Part shown: one piece after another, positions 23,673 to 36,100 of the stretch | Layout of the letters: each line of letters starts with the position of its first letter | Position numbering within the stretch: the stretch's first letter is position 1 | NCBI RefSeq assembly: GCF_030269925.1 | Contig: NC_085132.1 | Span: 5,416,501-5,480,500, forward strand | Reading direction: 5' to 3' | DNA: 64,000 nucleotides | From: Bombyx mori | Lineage: Eukaryota; Arthropoda; Insecta; Lepidoptera; Bombycidae | Made by a program: the position numbers and the translations under genes | Notes under the pieces: generated by a model | Seen by the model: only the letters and a program-made list of their open reading frames with translations | Told to the model about the DNA's origin: nothing | Database searches by the model: none

Positions 23673-24094
23673 TGGAGATCACTGAAGTATAAGTAAGTGT
23701 AGATAGTGCAAGTGACAGTAGGTATTAGGTCAGTGCCTATGACATTCATGATTTTGGAGTCACGGTTTTTTTTTGCAATTTTTATTTGATCTCTCCATTA
23801 AAAAAGCCAAAGAACTTATACAGCGATGCCTATAGCATGTTGCTTGCTTTACAAAAATATAATAAAATTGTTTATAAAGATTACTTCAAAATAAAATTAG
23901 AAGATTACTTCAATATATATATCGGCGCAACATTGCATTTAGTTAACTAAGATTAATTAAAGTTAACTGTCTCCTTAATATTCACATAGTTGGTTGACTA
24001 TGATAAGCCCAACCCGTGTAAACAATTGTTTAAGACGGTATTCATAAGTAACTAAGCGACCGCCACTTTTTACTAGGTATAAATACGAGTGACT

Positions 24095-24515
24095 ATTGTC
24101 GCACAACAGACACGACACACCCCATGGTACATCCGAAACGTGGACCTCCACGATGACATGGACCTAGAGTCCATCAGTAAGTATCAGAATCTACAGTCAG
24201 CATCAGTGCGCTATTTCGCGAAAGCGGCACGACACGAGAACCCTCTCATCGTGGCCGCCGGTAACTACATTTCCGATCCTGCGGACCGAATGGTAAACAG
24301 TAGACGTTGTCCAAAATACGTCATTTCGGATCCTCCCGATCCACTAACGGTGCTTTTAGGTATCTCAAGCCCCCTTTATGGTTCTCGTCGAATCCGTCGC
24401 TTGCGACGAAGGGCTCGACGAGTCAATTAACCCACAGACAGCCCACTGAGTTTCTCGCCGGATGTTCTCAGTGGGTCGCGTTTCCGATCCGGTGGTAGAT
24501 TCTGCGAAGCACTAG
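24095..24515 (+). mobile_element. Family C LINE: end of ORF2 and part of 3' UTR
   Basis: The + frame to 24430 encodes TPWYIRNVDLHDDMDLESIS, then YFAKAARHENPLIVAAGNYI and NSRRCPKYVISDPPDPLTVL. These are hallmarks of the C-terminal end of jockey-clade LINE ORF2 proteins of insects. The 3' UTR follows and is cut off before the usual 3' end. Confidence 0.75.
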
Positions 24516-24639
24516 CGGCAGTTTTGAAGGTGGCAAATAATACTTAAAAAATTGTATTGTACAGAAATCAAAAACGTTTGTGTAAAACGTTCTAAGTGTT
24601 CTATTGTAGGAACTGTCAATTGTAAAGGACTCACGTCAT

Positions 24640-24905
24640 TATGGATCCTCCCGATCCATTAACGGTGTTTTAGGTACCACAAGCACCGATCACCGTCCTC
24701 GTCGAACCCGCCGCTCGAAGGGCTCGACGAGCGAATTAACCCGCAGACACAGCTCACTGAGTTTCTCGCCGGATCTTCTCATTGGGTCGCGTTTCCGATC
24801 CGGTGGTAGATTCTGCGAAGCACTGCTCTTGCTAGGGCCAGTGTTAGCAACTAGTTAGGGCTTAACTGAAATAGCCTCTCAAGGCTATCAGTATAGGTAG
24901 GGATA
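24640..24905 (+). mobile_element. Family C LINE 3' UTR, truncated
   Basis: GGATCCTCCCGATCCATTAA through CCTCTCAAGGCTATCAGTAT. A second copy in the same orientation 125 bp after the previous one; this one has the 3' end that the other lacks. Confidence 0.75.
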
Positions 24906-25021
24906 AAACAAGTAAAGGACGGAAAAAAATCATGAATATTCCACTATTCCATTAATCGGGGTCGACAATATGCAAAATTGCCATATTCATTATTATTGTA
25001 CCCTTGGGTCACACAATATGG

Positions 25022-25470
25022 CCAACGTCGTGGCCTAAAGGATAAGACGTCTGGTGCAGATTCGGATCTAGCGATGCACCGGTGTTCGAATCCTGCAGGC
25101 GGGTACCAATTTTTCTAATGAAATACGTACTTAACAAATGTTCACGATTGACTTCCATGGTGAAGGAATAACAACGTGTAATAAAAATCAAACCCGCAAA
25201 ATTATAATTAGCGTAATTACTGGTGGTAGGACCTCTCGGAGGGAGTCCGCGCGGGTAGGTACCACCGCCCCGCCTATTTTCTGCTGTGAAACAGTAATGC
25301 GTTTCGGTTTGAAGGGTGGGGCAGCCGTTGTAACTATACTGATATCTTAGAACTTATATCTCAAGGTGGGTGGCGCATTTACGTTGTAGATGTCTATGGG
25401 CTCAGTAAACACTTAACATCAGGTGGACTGTGAGCTCATCCACCCATCTAAGCAATAAAAAAAAAAATGT
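25022..25470 (+). mobile_element. Family B SINE, full length
   Basis: CGTCGTGGCCTAAAGGATAA head, GGTGTTCGAATCCTGCAGG B-box region, and ATCTAAGCAATAA tail. Confidence 0.85.
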
Positions 25471-25654
25471 GAATGTACGAAATTGTAAATTGAGAAATAT
25501 GACAATTTTATTACAGAAACAATTTATCCATTCACAAACACAGTCACTGTCATAAACGCTTAAACGTTGTTCCTCGATCTTGAGCAAACGGTGACTATTT
25601 AGTTGCAAAATCAATACCCTTCGCGGCTATTATATTATTTGACATTATGTGCCA

Positions 25655-25840
25655 TAGGTTCTTGAGTGGAGATCGCGTGCCGGAAGGCGTAGTGTGTTTA
25701 GACCTCCCATAAGATGGACCGACGACCTATTGAGGTTCATGACGATCCGCTGGATGCAAGCAGCGCAGGACCGATCTTTGTAGCGAGGCTTGGGAGAGGC
25801 CTATGTCCAGCAGTGGACGTCTGTGGGCTGATAGAATAGA
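25655..25840 (+). mobile_element. RTE-like LINE, end of ORF2
   Basis: The + strand contains codons for RPPIRWTDDL and, after frame damage, LGEAYVQQWTSVG followed by stops. This is the usual end of RTE-clade ORF2 in insects. Heavily decayed. Confidence 0.55.
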
Positions 25841-27060
25841 AAAAAAATACAACGAGAACAAAATAACTGAACAGTACATTAAATAACTATATATAACAGT
25901 TATAGTTAAAAATAACAGTGCAGGGGCGTACAAAGACAATTTTTCCGTATTAGATTCTGTCACAGAGGCGGATTTAGAAATAGGTATAGGGATTAATACA
26001 ATGATATATTTGACAACGGTTTTAAGAATATCTTATAATTGACCTAATTATACACATAAACCATTCTTAATTGATAAAAATGGATAAAGTGACAATGCGT
26101 AAACATTTCACTTGCAGATTTTCGGACTCTCTACAGAAAGTGAATTAAACACAGAAATTATTCAATTGAAATACAATTCAAATTGTGCCAATCCAACGTG
26201 CGGAGTTACCCGAACACTAGATTAGATTGTAGTACTAAGTATTAACGACGTATTAGTAGTCGGTATTAACGACGGGAATGTTCATAATATGTCATTTACA
26301 CACCTGGCTAAAAGTTGACAGCATTAGTAATCAAGGATTACGAAAAAACCAATGCTTAATAACATGAATCTCAATGAATGCAATCAATTCCTTGTAGTAG
26401 GTTAATAAACTTATGAAATATTATTGTAAATAACTTGATTAAATCAATTCACTTCATTCTTTCATTCCTTGTGCTGAATTACATTTTTAATATATGTATT
26501 ATAAATATGTAAGACCACCATATGAAGCCAATTGCTACATTGAAAGAATGTAGAAGTTGTTAAAAATGAAAATAGTTGTGTGTTAGAGCACAATGTTTTC
26601 TACTAATATGTTTATTTACACCACTGAGCCTCTTGTGAATTTCGACATATATTACGTAACCCTATAATTTCCATACTTAATTTAACCAGCAACGTTATTT
26701 TCAGCACACAATCGGTAAAATTTCAAATATGGCTTTGTATAATATGTATTTCATTATTATTTATGAGCTAACTCTGCTAATTATGAATTCTGCATTAAAT
26801 AACTTATTTACTTAGAATAATTCAGATCAAGACAGCTTTTACTCTTAGGCCCAAATTCTAATTTGAATGCAGGTGAAACTGAAGTACACAGTTCAGAGCG
26901 GCATTATGTCGCTAATCGCCTTTTTAATTTAATAGTTTTTCACTTGTCTGTTCAGTCACTTGTATTGTGTTGTAAACTAGTTACTTGAATTAAATACACA
27001 TTGTTGTGTATTAAATTACATACATATTATCTGATTTTACATTATTAAATTAAAATCTAC
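25841..27060. other. Gene-free interval downstream of the SNAPC4-like gene
   Basis: AT-rich with no coding pattern recognised. It probably includes the 3' UTR of the minus-strand SNAPC4-like gene near 27000. Confidence 0.5.
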
Positions 27061-27067
27061 TACTAAA

Positions 27068-29413
27068 TCACTCATCATCAATTTCCATCAGTCCGCATTC
27101 TGTAAACTGTTCTTTGATTGTCACATCATCTTTTAAGAATTTATCTTTCAAATCTATTTCATTTATTTTATTAATCTCATTGTCACGATTTTTGGATCTG
27201 ATTTTGTATGGAACATGATATGCTGGTATATCTGATGGTGTCTGATTTTTCATATAAGTCCGCTTTTGTGTTTCTTTGGAGGTACCAGGTACTGTGAGAT
27301 TAGGTATATATGGACTTTCATTAGACAATAACATTGGCCAAAGAAATAATGTATTGAAACGATCTATAAGTAGATTAAATTGATCTCTCAAAAATGTATT
27401 ACGTTTCATTACATGATTAATGTTTACATCTATTTCTGTTTGTGAAGTTTTAGTACAAGCGTAGGCTATTAGGGATCTGCACCCAGTTATTGTTGCATAA
27501 TGTGGAGGCAAGACATGTTTTACTGGGCCAAGAGCATTATTTCCCCAAATTTCTGTTGTACAATCAAGATTATTTGGGGATATATTCTTTCTAGAATATG
27601 ACTTAACCTGTGTCAAATTTACTTGTGTGTTTGAAAGTAATTCTGGATAAGTCGTGGCATAGCTGCTGTGTTGAAAACTGGTTTTATTTATACTTGCATT
27701 TAGAAGAGTCAAAATTTTGTTTAAATTTGTTACATTCAGAGATGGTGGTCTTTCATCAACATCAATTATGTCCAAATCTTTCTCATATTGTTCGGTAAGT
27801 TTCATGTCTCTTTCCACTAGTAATTCATTGACAAGACTTGCAATTATAGCTTTTTCTATATCTCTTTCTGATGATTCTCTTGTCATCCTTTTGCTTTTTT
27901 TTGTTTTAACTTCATTTTCCATGCGATTTTTTAAATCCTCAAGTGCTTTGTTTAAATCAGCTGATGCTTCACCATGAGTGAGACGTCTTGCTCCTCTACG
28001 TGGAGCATGTTTAATATCAACATTAGGGTGCTTTCTCATCCATTTTAATAATGTAATGTATCTACTTCTAAGATTTTCCCTGTCTTTTCCCGGAAAATGA
28101 GTAGATACACTTGAAAAATTTACATTTCCATCTTGGTTTGCCATGAGCTGTATGAGCATTTTATCTTCTTCTTCTGTCCACACTGTGGAGGTACATCTTT
28201 TACTTAGTACACGATAGCGGTTTCTAATTTGAACCATGGAACGTCCCGGCAAGTATGTCAACATTTTCCGAAAATTTGTTCCAAACTTGTTTGCATAATT
28301 TAAAATGACTGCATCTTCTTCAGGCAAAAATCTACCTTTTCTATTACCAACAAGCCTTGTATATTTGTTATATATTTGTATTTTGGTTCTATTTTCCATT
28401 GCTGCTGCAACTCTGCCCCATGGAATATAAGTGTCTTCTCTGTAATAGTCAATCAATCTTCTTAAGTACTCTTCTTCTTCCTCAGTCCATTTTCTTCCAT
28501 TGAATGAATTTACCATATTTGTTCTAAAATAAACAAAACACTGGTAGCCTGTTCTCCCAGTATTGAGTTCTTTGGCAATTGTATCCCAATCCTGGAACTT
28601 ATGAGCACTGGAGATACTCTGTAGAGATAAATGTTCAGCTTTAGTCCATGTCTTCTTGTTAATGCTGGGATGAAAGAATAGCTTCCACAGTGCCTGGTAT
28701 TCTTGTGCTGTATGTCTACGGTTCAACTTGTTGGCTAGAACATCCCAATCATAATCCTCATCTATGTCTAGAGCCAATTCTGAAAGTGGTTTCTTCTTAA
28801 CATCATATAGCTCCTTGCTGAGTTTTGCAATTTCTTTATCAATTTCCTTCTTATCTTTTGTTTTTCTTGCTCTACGTAGAACACTAATTTTTTCATGAAG
28901 TTCATTTTTTCTGATCGTCTGAGACATTTTATGAAGTTCAGCAAGAAATTGACTTTTGTCTCGGAGGGTCCAGCCGGTTACTGCGACGATTTGTGAAAAG
29001 TCAAACATGTTTGATTGCAGCATAAGGATTGTATCCTCATTGCTAGGTGCCGCAAAGTTATATTTATCTTTAAAATAAGGCTTTGCACAGTAGTGATAGC
29101 GAAAACAAGCCTGCCGGTAATTGGTAGGTCTGACATCTCTTAAATCTGCAAGTTTTTTTTTTTTACAATCTTGCAATCGTTCAATCAGTAGGTTCTCAAG
29201 TTTTCTTAACTTTTCATCAGTGAGTTTATTGAGAGTCAGTGCTGTATCTATCAAAGATAATTCTTCAGATACTTTACTGTGCAATGCTGCATTGGTGGTT
29301 GTTGAGCAGGAATCTGATACCGTTTCTTCATTGATTATTTGCTTGTCAGCTTCTAAAACTGCATTGAGTTGATTTAAGTCATTCAAATCGTCTTCATCGC
29401 TATCTTGTAACAT
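27068..29413 (-). CDS. Snapc4: snRNA-activating protein complex subunit 4-like (SNAP190), intronless, 781 aa
   Basis: Large subunit of SNAPc, the complex that binds the proximal sequence element of small nuclear RNA promoters for both pol II and pol III. The single uninterrupted frame starts MLQDSDEDDLNDLNQ. Consecutive Myb/SANT repeats span about residues 225-465: WDVLANKLNRRHTAQEYQALW, KTWTKAEHL...DWDTIAKELNTGRTGYQCF, KWTEEEEEYLRRLI...WGRVAAAM, and GRFLPEEDAVILNYANKFG...YLPGRSMVQIRNRY. A further one begins VWTEEEDKMLIQL. This array of four and a half repeats is characteristic of SNAP190, not of c-Myb or CDC5. The C-terminal part is poorly conserved. The absence of introns contrasts with Mlh1 next door, transcribed divergently from 30170. 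Confidence 0.88.
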   Translation of the reverse strand: MLQDSDEDDLNDLNQLNAVLEADKQIINEETVSDSCSTTTNAALHSKVSEELSLIDTALTLNKLTDEKLRKLENLLIERLQDCKKKKLADLRDVRPTNYRQACFRYHYCAKPYFKDKYNFAAPSNEDTILMLQSNMFDFSQIVAVTGWTLRDKSQFLAELHKMSQTIRKNELHEKISVLRRARKTKDKKEIDKEIAKLSKELYDVKKKPLSELALDIDEDYDWDVLANKLNRRHTAQEYQALWKLFFHPSINKKTWTKAEHLSLQSISSAHKFQDWDTIAKELNTGRTGYQCFVYFRTNMVNSFNGRKWTEEEEEYLRRLIDYYREDTYIPWGRVAAAMENRTKIQIYNKYTRLVGNRKGRFLPEEDAVILNYANKFGTNFRKMLTYLPGRSMVQIRNRYRVLSKRCTSTVWTEEEDKMLIQLMANQDGNVNFSSVSTHFPGKDRENLRSRYITLLKWMRKHPNVDIKHAPRRGARRLTHGEASADLNKALEDLKNRMENEVKTKKSKRMTRESSERDIEKAIIASLVNELLVERDMKLTEQYEKDLDIIDVDERPPSLNVTNLNKILTLLNASINKTSFQHSSYATTYPELLSNTQVNLTQVKSYSRKNISPNNLDCTTEIWGNNALGPVKHVLPPHYATITGCRSLIAYACTKTSQTEIDVNINHVMKRNTFLRDQFNLLIDRFNTLFLWPMLLSNESPYIPNLTVPGTSKETQKRTYMKNQTPSDIPAYHVPYKIRSKNRDNEINKINEIDLKDKFLKDDVTIKEQFTECGLMEIDDE

Positions 29414-29540
29414 TTTGGCTTACACTATTAGCACTTGTTTGGCTTGATAATTAGACGATTGCAACTAGCTTATTAAAATATAAAAACAACACCAAAAACC
29501 AAATATGTAGGGTACGTACAATTATTGACACTTGACAGTA

Positions 29541-29957
29541 TATTTTTTTATGTCCTGGTAACTAGATCTTTAAGTCATGTCTTATTTTTATTTAATTCTT
29601 ATTTTTATAAAAAATGATAATATGGAGTGAAAAGACATGAAATGAGGATGACTAAATGAGACATTTATCAACTGGGATGAAATTAAATGAAAAGAGATGA
29701 GATGATATGGGATGAAATATTATAATCTTAGTACAATGGTGGTGATTTACTGAGATTTTTTCAGTTGACTTTTTGGAGGATCCCGAGAAGTTACGTCCAG
29801 TGGCTTTGTTTGATTTTTCCATATTTATGCACTTTCACAGATATTAAACAGTTAAAAAACTACCGTTATTACACATTTAAACCTGAAGAAACACTAAATA
29901 GACACAATAAAACAAATCACACAACTTCACTCCTCGCGTTCCCGCTAAAAACTTCAA
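29541..29957 (-). mobile_element. Family D retroposon with 8-bp target duplication, between Snapc4 and Mlh1
   Basis: 417 bp flanked by TGACAGTA at 29533-29540 and 29958-29965. It occupies most of the 757-bp divergent intergenic region. Its 3' end lies 127 bp upstream of the SNAPC4-like start codon in the same orientation. Its 5' end, with TTTTTAGCGGGAACGCG on the minus strand, lies about 212 bp upstream of the Mlh1 start. Confidence 0.85.
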
Positions 29958-30169
29958 TGACAGTACTGTACATGGCTCACTGAATTTGGCCCCCTTTTTT
30001 TATTTTCGGTTTTTTTTTATTTTTTAATTATTTGTTCGAATGTAAAAATTTGAAATTTTGCAAAAAGCTTTTTATTTATGAGTAATAACTACAAAAATAT
30101 TGTGAACTTCCAGATCGACGGACCAAAAAGGAAAGTTTAGCCTAAATTTAATAAATTTCAGCCTTATAA

Positions 30170-33100
30170 ATGAATGAGCCAGGAATAATTCGAAAACTGA
30201 GTGAAGAAGTTGTGAACCGTATTGCTGCTGGTGAAATAGTGCAAAGACCAGCTAATGCATTAAAAGAACTTATAGAAAACAGGTAGATAGATTAGAAATT
30301 ATTTTATCAAAAACTTTGTTATTTAATCATATTAAGTTTGTTATATATTAAATTAGTAAAAGCGCATATCATCATCATCACCTCAGAGTAAAGCTGTTCA
30401 CTGCTGAACATAGGCCTCTTTAATCAATATTTTTTTCATCATCAATCATTATTTTTTTATATTTTTATTGCCAGTATAGGCAGACGAGTATACAGCCCAC
30501 CTGATGGTGAGTGGTTACCGTCGCCCATGGACTTCAGCAAGAGACAGAGCCAAGCCGCTGCCTACCGTAAACAAGCCACTGCCTACCGTGCACAATCTGG
30601 AAAATTTTTGAAACAACTTCAAATTACCCATTAAACTGATATTACATGAAATATGGTTTCAGCTTGGATGCCAAATCAACTAACATCATTATTACAGTGA
30701 AGTCTGGTGGTTTGAAGTTCTTACAGGTCAGTAGTTGTGCCAAGCTTATTTTCAAATTCAAGACCTGTTGTGTTTGTTACTTTATGCATAACACTATTAA
30801 AATACACTTTTAATTTAAAAGTCTACAAAAGAAACATAAAATAATGTTTCAAACACAATGAGAACTCTCATTCTTGTTTACCGAATCCTCATTAGCAGTG
30901 ATAGCTCAAAACTTTTGTATGAGTTTGATGACATTTATTTTTTTATACTTAGCCTTGATACTCAATGGTAACTTTGTATGCATTTCATGTAGTTGTTGTA
31001 GTTGCATTAAATAAAGTAAATTATAAGGTCGTAAGCAGGAGAGTTATTTTTAATAATTAAAAAAAATCCAGATACAGGACAATGGGACAGGTATAAGAAA
31101 TGAAGACTTAGATATCGTATGTGAGAGATTCACAACATCTAAACTCAGAAAATATGAGGACTTACAAGAAATCAGTACCTACGGATTTCGTGGAGAGGCT
31201 CTCGCGAGTATCAGTCATATTGCACACCTTACAATATTGACAAAAACTGCACAAGACAAATGTGCTTACAAGTATGAAATTTATGAACTTTATAATTAGT
31301 AGTAATTTCTCTAAAGGTTTCTGAAGTTGGTCCCGAAGACAAACATTAAAAAAAGGCCATAAATAAACATAAAATAATACAAAAAGCAAATAAACAAAAA
31401 ATCTTAAATAACTTTATTTTTCTTATAATTGAAATGTAAATGAATTTGTACCCCAATAATACCCCAGAATATATTATTATATTACATGCCCCACTAGCTG
31501 TTACTTCTTTTTACTATTTTATTTACATTGTTGTCAAACGACGCATATAGCATTCCTAATGGCGGTAGTTACTTCATAGAAGTCAGCAATGCCAAAGTCA
31601 CAGCTAAGCCATTATCTATTGAAGGGTATATACCTTCTGCTAACTTCTCGAAATTTGAAGAAAGACAGCCTTAGAGCATGTTACCCTACACTGATAACTA
31701 CAACCATCCTACCTTTCTCTTTCTGACTGAAGGTCATGGCTGTTGTTATACAATGTGATTGAGACTTCAACCTCATGCCAAGGTGGAAGATGGCATCCAC
31801 ATTGTGTTGAAAGACAGTCTTAGAGCATGTTACCCTACACTGATAACTACAACCATCCTACCTTTCTCTTTCTAACTGAAGGTCATGGCCGCTGTTTTAA
31901 AATATGATTGAGACTTCAACCTCATGCCAAGGTGGGAGATGGCATTCACATTGTGTTGGCTGCATGCTCTGGTAATTACTTAAAAACATACAGACTATAA
32001 ATCACTACTGTTCCAATGCATTATAAAACATGATGTTCTATACACAAATTATTCAATGAAACGTCATTGACACAAAGACTAACTTAAAAAATGAATAAGT
32101 TAAAACTGTTTCCAGAGCCTCATATGAAAATGGAAAACTGAAAGGCCCCATAAAAGCTTGTGCTGGCAACAACGGCACTCAGATAACCGTTGAAGATTTA
32201 TTTTATAACGTTGTGGCACGTAAAGGGGCATTGCGTAGTCCTACAGAAGAATACACGCGTTTAATGGAAGTGGTCGGAGGATATGCTATACATAATAGTC
32301 AAGTTGGATTTACTTTGAAAAAATTCAGTGAGAATACTGACTTGAAAACAGCGATGAAATCATCTGTCATAGAAAATGTTAGAATTGTAAGTACACTAAT
32401 CCAGGAGTTTGAAAGTTTCTTCTCAAATCTGATTTGCTTATGGAACAGTATTAAGTAATAGTATGAAAGAACAATATGAATGTAAAATGATAATTAACGA
32501 TAAAAATTTCAGTAAATGTAACGTGATTCGAAGTTAAATCTGCTATATTCTTACTATTTTATTTTACATATATCATACAAGTGAACACAGTTTATTATAT
32601 CATGAAGATAATACTATAAAAATGGGCCACTTTGATGAGTGTTTTTGTTTGTTTAGATTTATGGTAACACAATAGCAAGAGAGCTGATAGAGGTTGAAAT
32701 TTTGGATGCAAACTTGAAGCTGTCGATACATGGATACATTACAAACGTTAATTATTCCAATAAGAAAGGGATACTGCTCCTGTTCATCAATCATAGGCTT
32801 GTGGATTCACAGGGTGAGTGGGTACACTATCAAATAGATTCTTGACTTGTTGGTGTAGTGACATTCACTGTACCCTAGTTCTCAGACTGACTCAAGATTA
32901 GAGTCTATGTATTAAAATAATATTTAAATTTTCTTTTAGCAATAAGAAAAGCCGTGGATTCTGTTTACTCAACATATTTACCAAAAAACTCACACGCATT
33001 TGTATACTTGAGCATTGAATTAGGTAAGTCGAATTACGGAATTGATATGTTGTGTAGTTCACTATACATATTTATTAATATGCTATATATCAAATTCAAT

Positions 33101-36100
33101 ACATATCCTATATATAGAATATAAATGAGTTCTAAAAATAATGTACTTAAAGTATATTCAAGTAACAGTTTGATTATAAACCACCCATACCCAATCCTGT
33201 GGACCGAAAGGTAAATAGTCGACGTCGTCCTAAACACGTCATTGCGAATCCATTAACGGTGCTCTTAGATACCTCAAGCATCGGTTACCGTCCTCGGTGA
33301 ACCCGTCGCTTACGACGAAGGGCTCGACGAGTAAATTAACCCACAGACACAGCCCACTGAGTTTCGCGCCGGATTTTCTCAGTGAGTCGCGTTCCCGATC
33401 CGCTGGTAGATTCTGCGAAGCACGGCTCTTGCTAGGGCCAGTGTTAATAACACTCCATGTTTGAGCCCCGTGAGCTCACCTACACACGTTAGGGAGAAGC
33501 TGAAATAGCCTCTCCAGGCTATCAGCATAGGCAGGGAAAAAAGGAAAAAAAAAGATGTGTGGTGTCGTGGGACACCGGATAGTAACGAAGTCTTATTATA
33601 GAAATATTAATTTTAAGTTCTATTCGAGGTATAAAGAAAATAAAACTGGAGATTTCGCAACAACCCACGGTCATTCGGTAACGTGCGAACTTATTGTGGT
33701 ACACTTCATTCACGGCTGTTTGCATAAGAGTTAGTGTATTGCGCAAACGAACGCTCTGAGATCGTGGTCAATGAATGATAAAAATATATGTTATTTTTTG
33801 TACGTTATTAAATCAAATCAAACATTTTATTCAACATAAATGAAAGTACATACTTGTTGAACGTCAAAAAGAAACTATCGCCAAATCACAAAAACTAGAC
33901 TCTGTCCTGAGAAGAACTGGCAAGAAACTCAGCGGGTATGCCTTTTTTTTTTAATATTAGAAAATAGAAGAATTACAAAGTTAAGTCGTACGTTGTGTGC
34001 AATACTAATAAAAATCTTACGTTACGGACGTTTTTTCCCGGCTATCCGCATCGTCCCATAAGGAACTTCCGTTGATGTGATGAACCACCGTTCGTTTCAG
34101 ATCCGAAAAACGTGGACGTCAACGTTCATCCAACGAAACACGAAGTTCAGTTTCTTTACGAGGAGCAAATCGTCGAGAAGATCAAGACGTGCATCGAAAC
34201 GAAACTCTTGGGCTGTAGCTCCACGCGCGTGCTGTACACGCAGGCCCGCCTCCCCGGCGCCGCCCAGCCCAGGGACGTCGCGGACAAGCCCACGGACGCG
34301 GCAAAAACTTCCGCCGCACACATGGTACGCGTCAACCCTAACGTCCAGAAGATCGACAAGTTCTTTGAACTTGAACCAAATAAAACGAATCAACCGACTG
34401 GAGATAATGCGAGTGACGTAGTAAATGATGTAGATCAACAACAGAAAATACCTAGTGAACAAGACTTGAACAATTCTATAGTAAAAGAGCCAGCAGAAGA
34501 TAATAAAGTACAAGAGAAATGGAAACAGTATACTGAGGCGGGCCAAGCCAACATTACGTACGTAGACCCTAAAGATTCCTTCAAGACTAGAACGTTTCAA
34601 TACCAGAGGATAGAAACGAAACTGACCAGCGTAAAACAGCTCAGATTAGAAGTGGAGAACAATTGTAACTCAAATCTAAGGGAAATCTTGGCTAATTTAA
34701 TATTCATAGCCTGTATAGATTGTCACAAGTCATTAATACAGCACTCTACGAAACTGTATCTTTGTGATACGACAAGATTGACGTGAGTTATTTATTTGTT
34801 CTATCAAAATGAAAACTGTATTTACAATACACGATTAAATTAAGATATAATTTTAAAGGTCCACAAAATAGTGTAGTTCCTTCCGTTTTTAAGAATGATA
34901 AAATAAAAACGTTTGCCGCTCACACATGGTAAAAGTGAACCATTCAGAAATATTCTATCTCATTCTTCTCATAGACAAATCGTCTAACTGTATGTATTTA
35001 TCCCTTTTTACTATCTTTTTTTCTTTCTTTGAGTTTCAAATCAGAACGGTGTTAAAGAAAATTGCATATAAAATTTACACAGGTACAACGGTCATATTTA
35101 ACGAGAACGGACATTGCTTTTAGTCAACTTACGGATCTTTTGATTGTTCATCTGTACTCACAAACATTAAAGTGAATGCCTTTCACCTTGAGACAATACG
35201 TTGAAGTTTTAGTTACATTTGGAAAACGGTCCCGCCCCTCAGACCAACCTGTTGCAGTCTCATGATATACTGACATCATTAATATAGGTGTAGAGAAAGT
35301 TAGAAAAATCAGGTACACCGCAAATACAATAGATGATTTAGGAAAAATAATCAAAAATCTCAGTATATAAAGAGCGTTGCGAGCGCAGATATTTAGCCGC
35401 TTCCAAAAAGGGTCTGTGCTACTTTTAATGTTATGTATAACATAAAATAAAAAAACACGTGTGGCACTCGGTGACTGCCGCGGTAAAGCTATTGTATTGC
35501 ATTTTTTATCAACTTATGCAATTATAATTACTTAATAATAATTTAATGTTAAAACAATAATAAAATTAGACCATGCTATATTTAATTTTATAAACATTAA
35601 CAAAAGCAAAACATGAACTGTCTCCTTCACACTCATAAGCTAGACCGCGCGAGAGAGAGATGGGCAGACTTTTCATGATGCGCATGCAGCGCGACGTCAC
35701 GCCGCGCGCTTATTCACAAACACTACACAGCTACATGGTAGGCGGAGTGGGGGGTGCTAGGTTTTATTTTCGTTACGGAATTTCTTGATTCAAAGCCCGC
35801 GATAAAAGCTATGCAATAGCTTAAAATGTGTTTTTTTCAGGGAGGAATTGTTTTACGAGACATTACTATACGATTTTCAAAACTTCGGTTTCATCAAACT
35901 GTCGAATCCATTGCCATTGGAAGAATTATTTGTTCTTGGTCTGAACGGGAGCACTCAAAACTCCGAACAGGATTCTGAGCTCGGTAAAAAAACCCTGAAG
36001 ATATTTTAAAGTTTCTCTCGTAATTATTAACGAAATATACAGAGTAAGGTTGTACCAGAGTAATATGTAATAAATAAACATTTTTTTTATTTTCTCAGGA

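Noticed and set aside
34097..34600. 167-codon frame antisense to Mlh1 exon 7
   Set aside because: Shadow of the real Mlh1 coding exon, which matches the family closely on the other strand.
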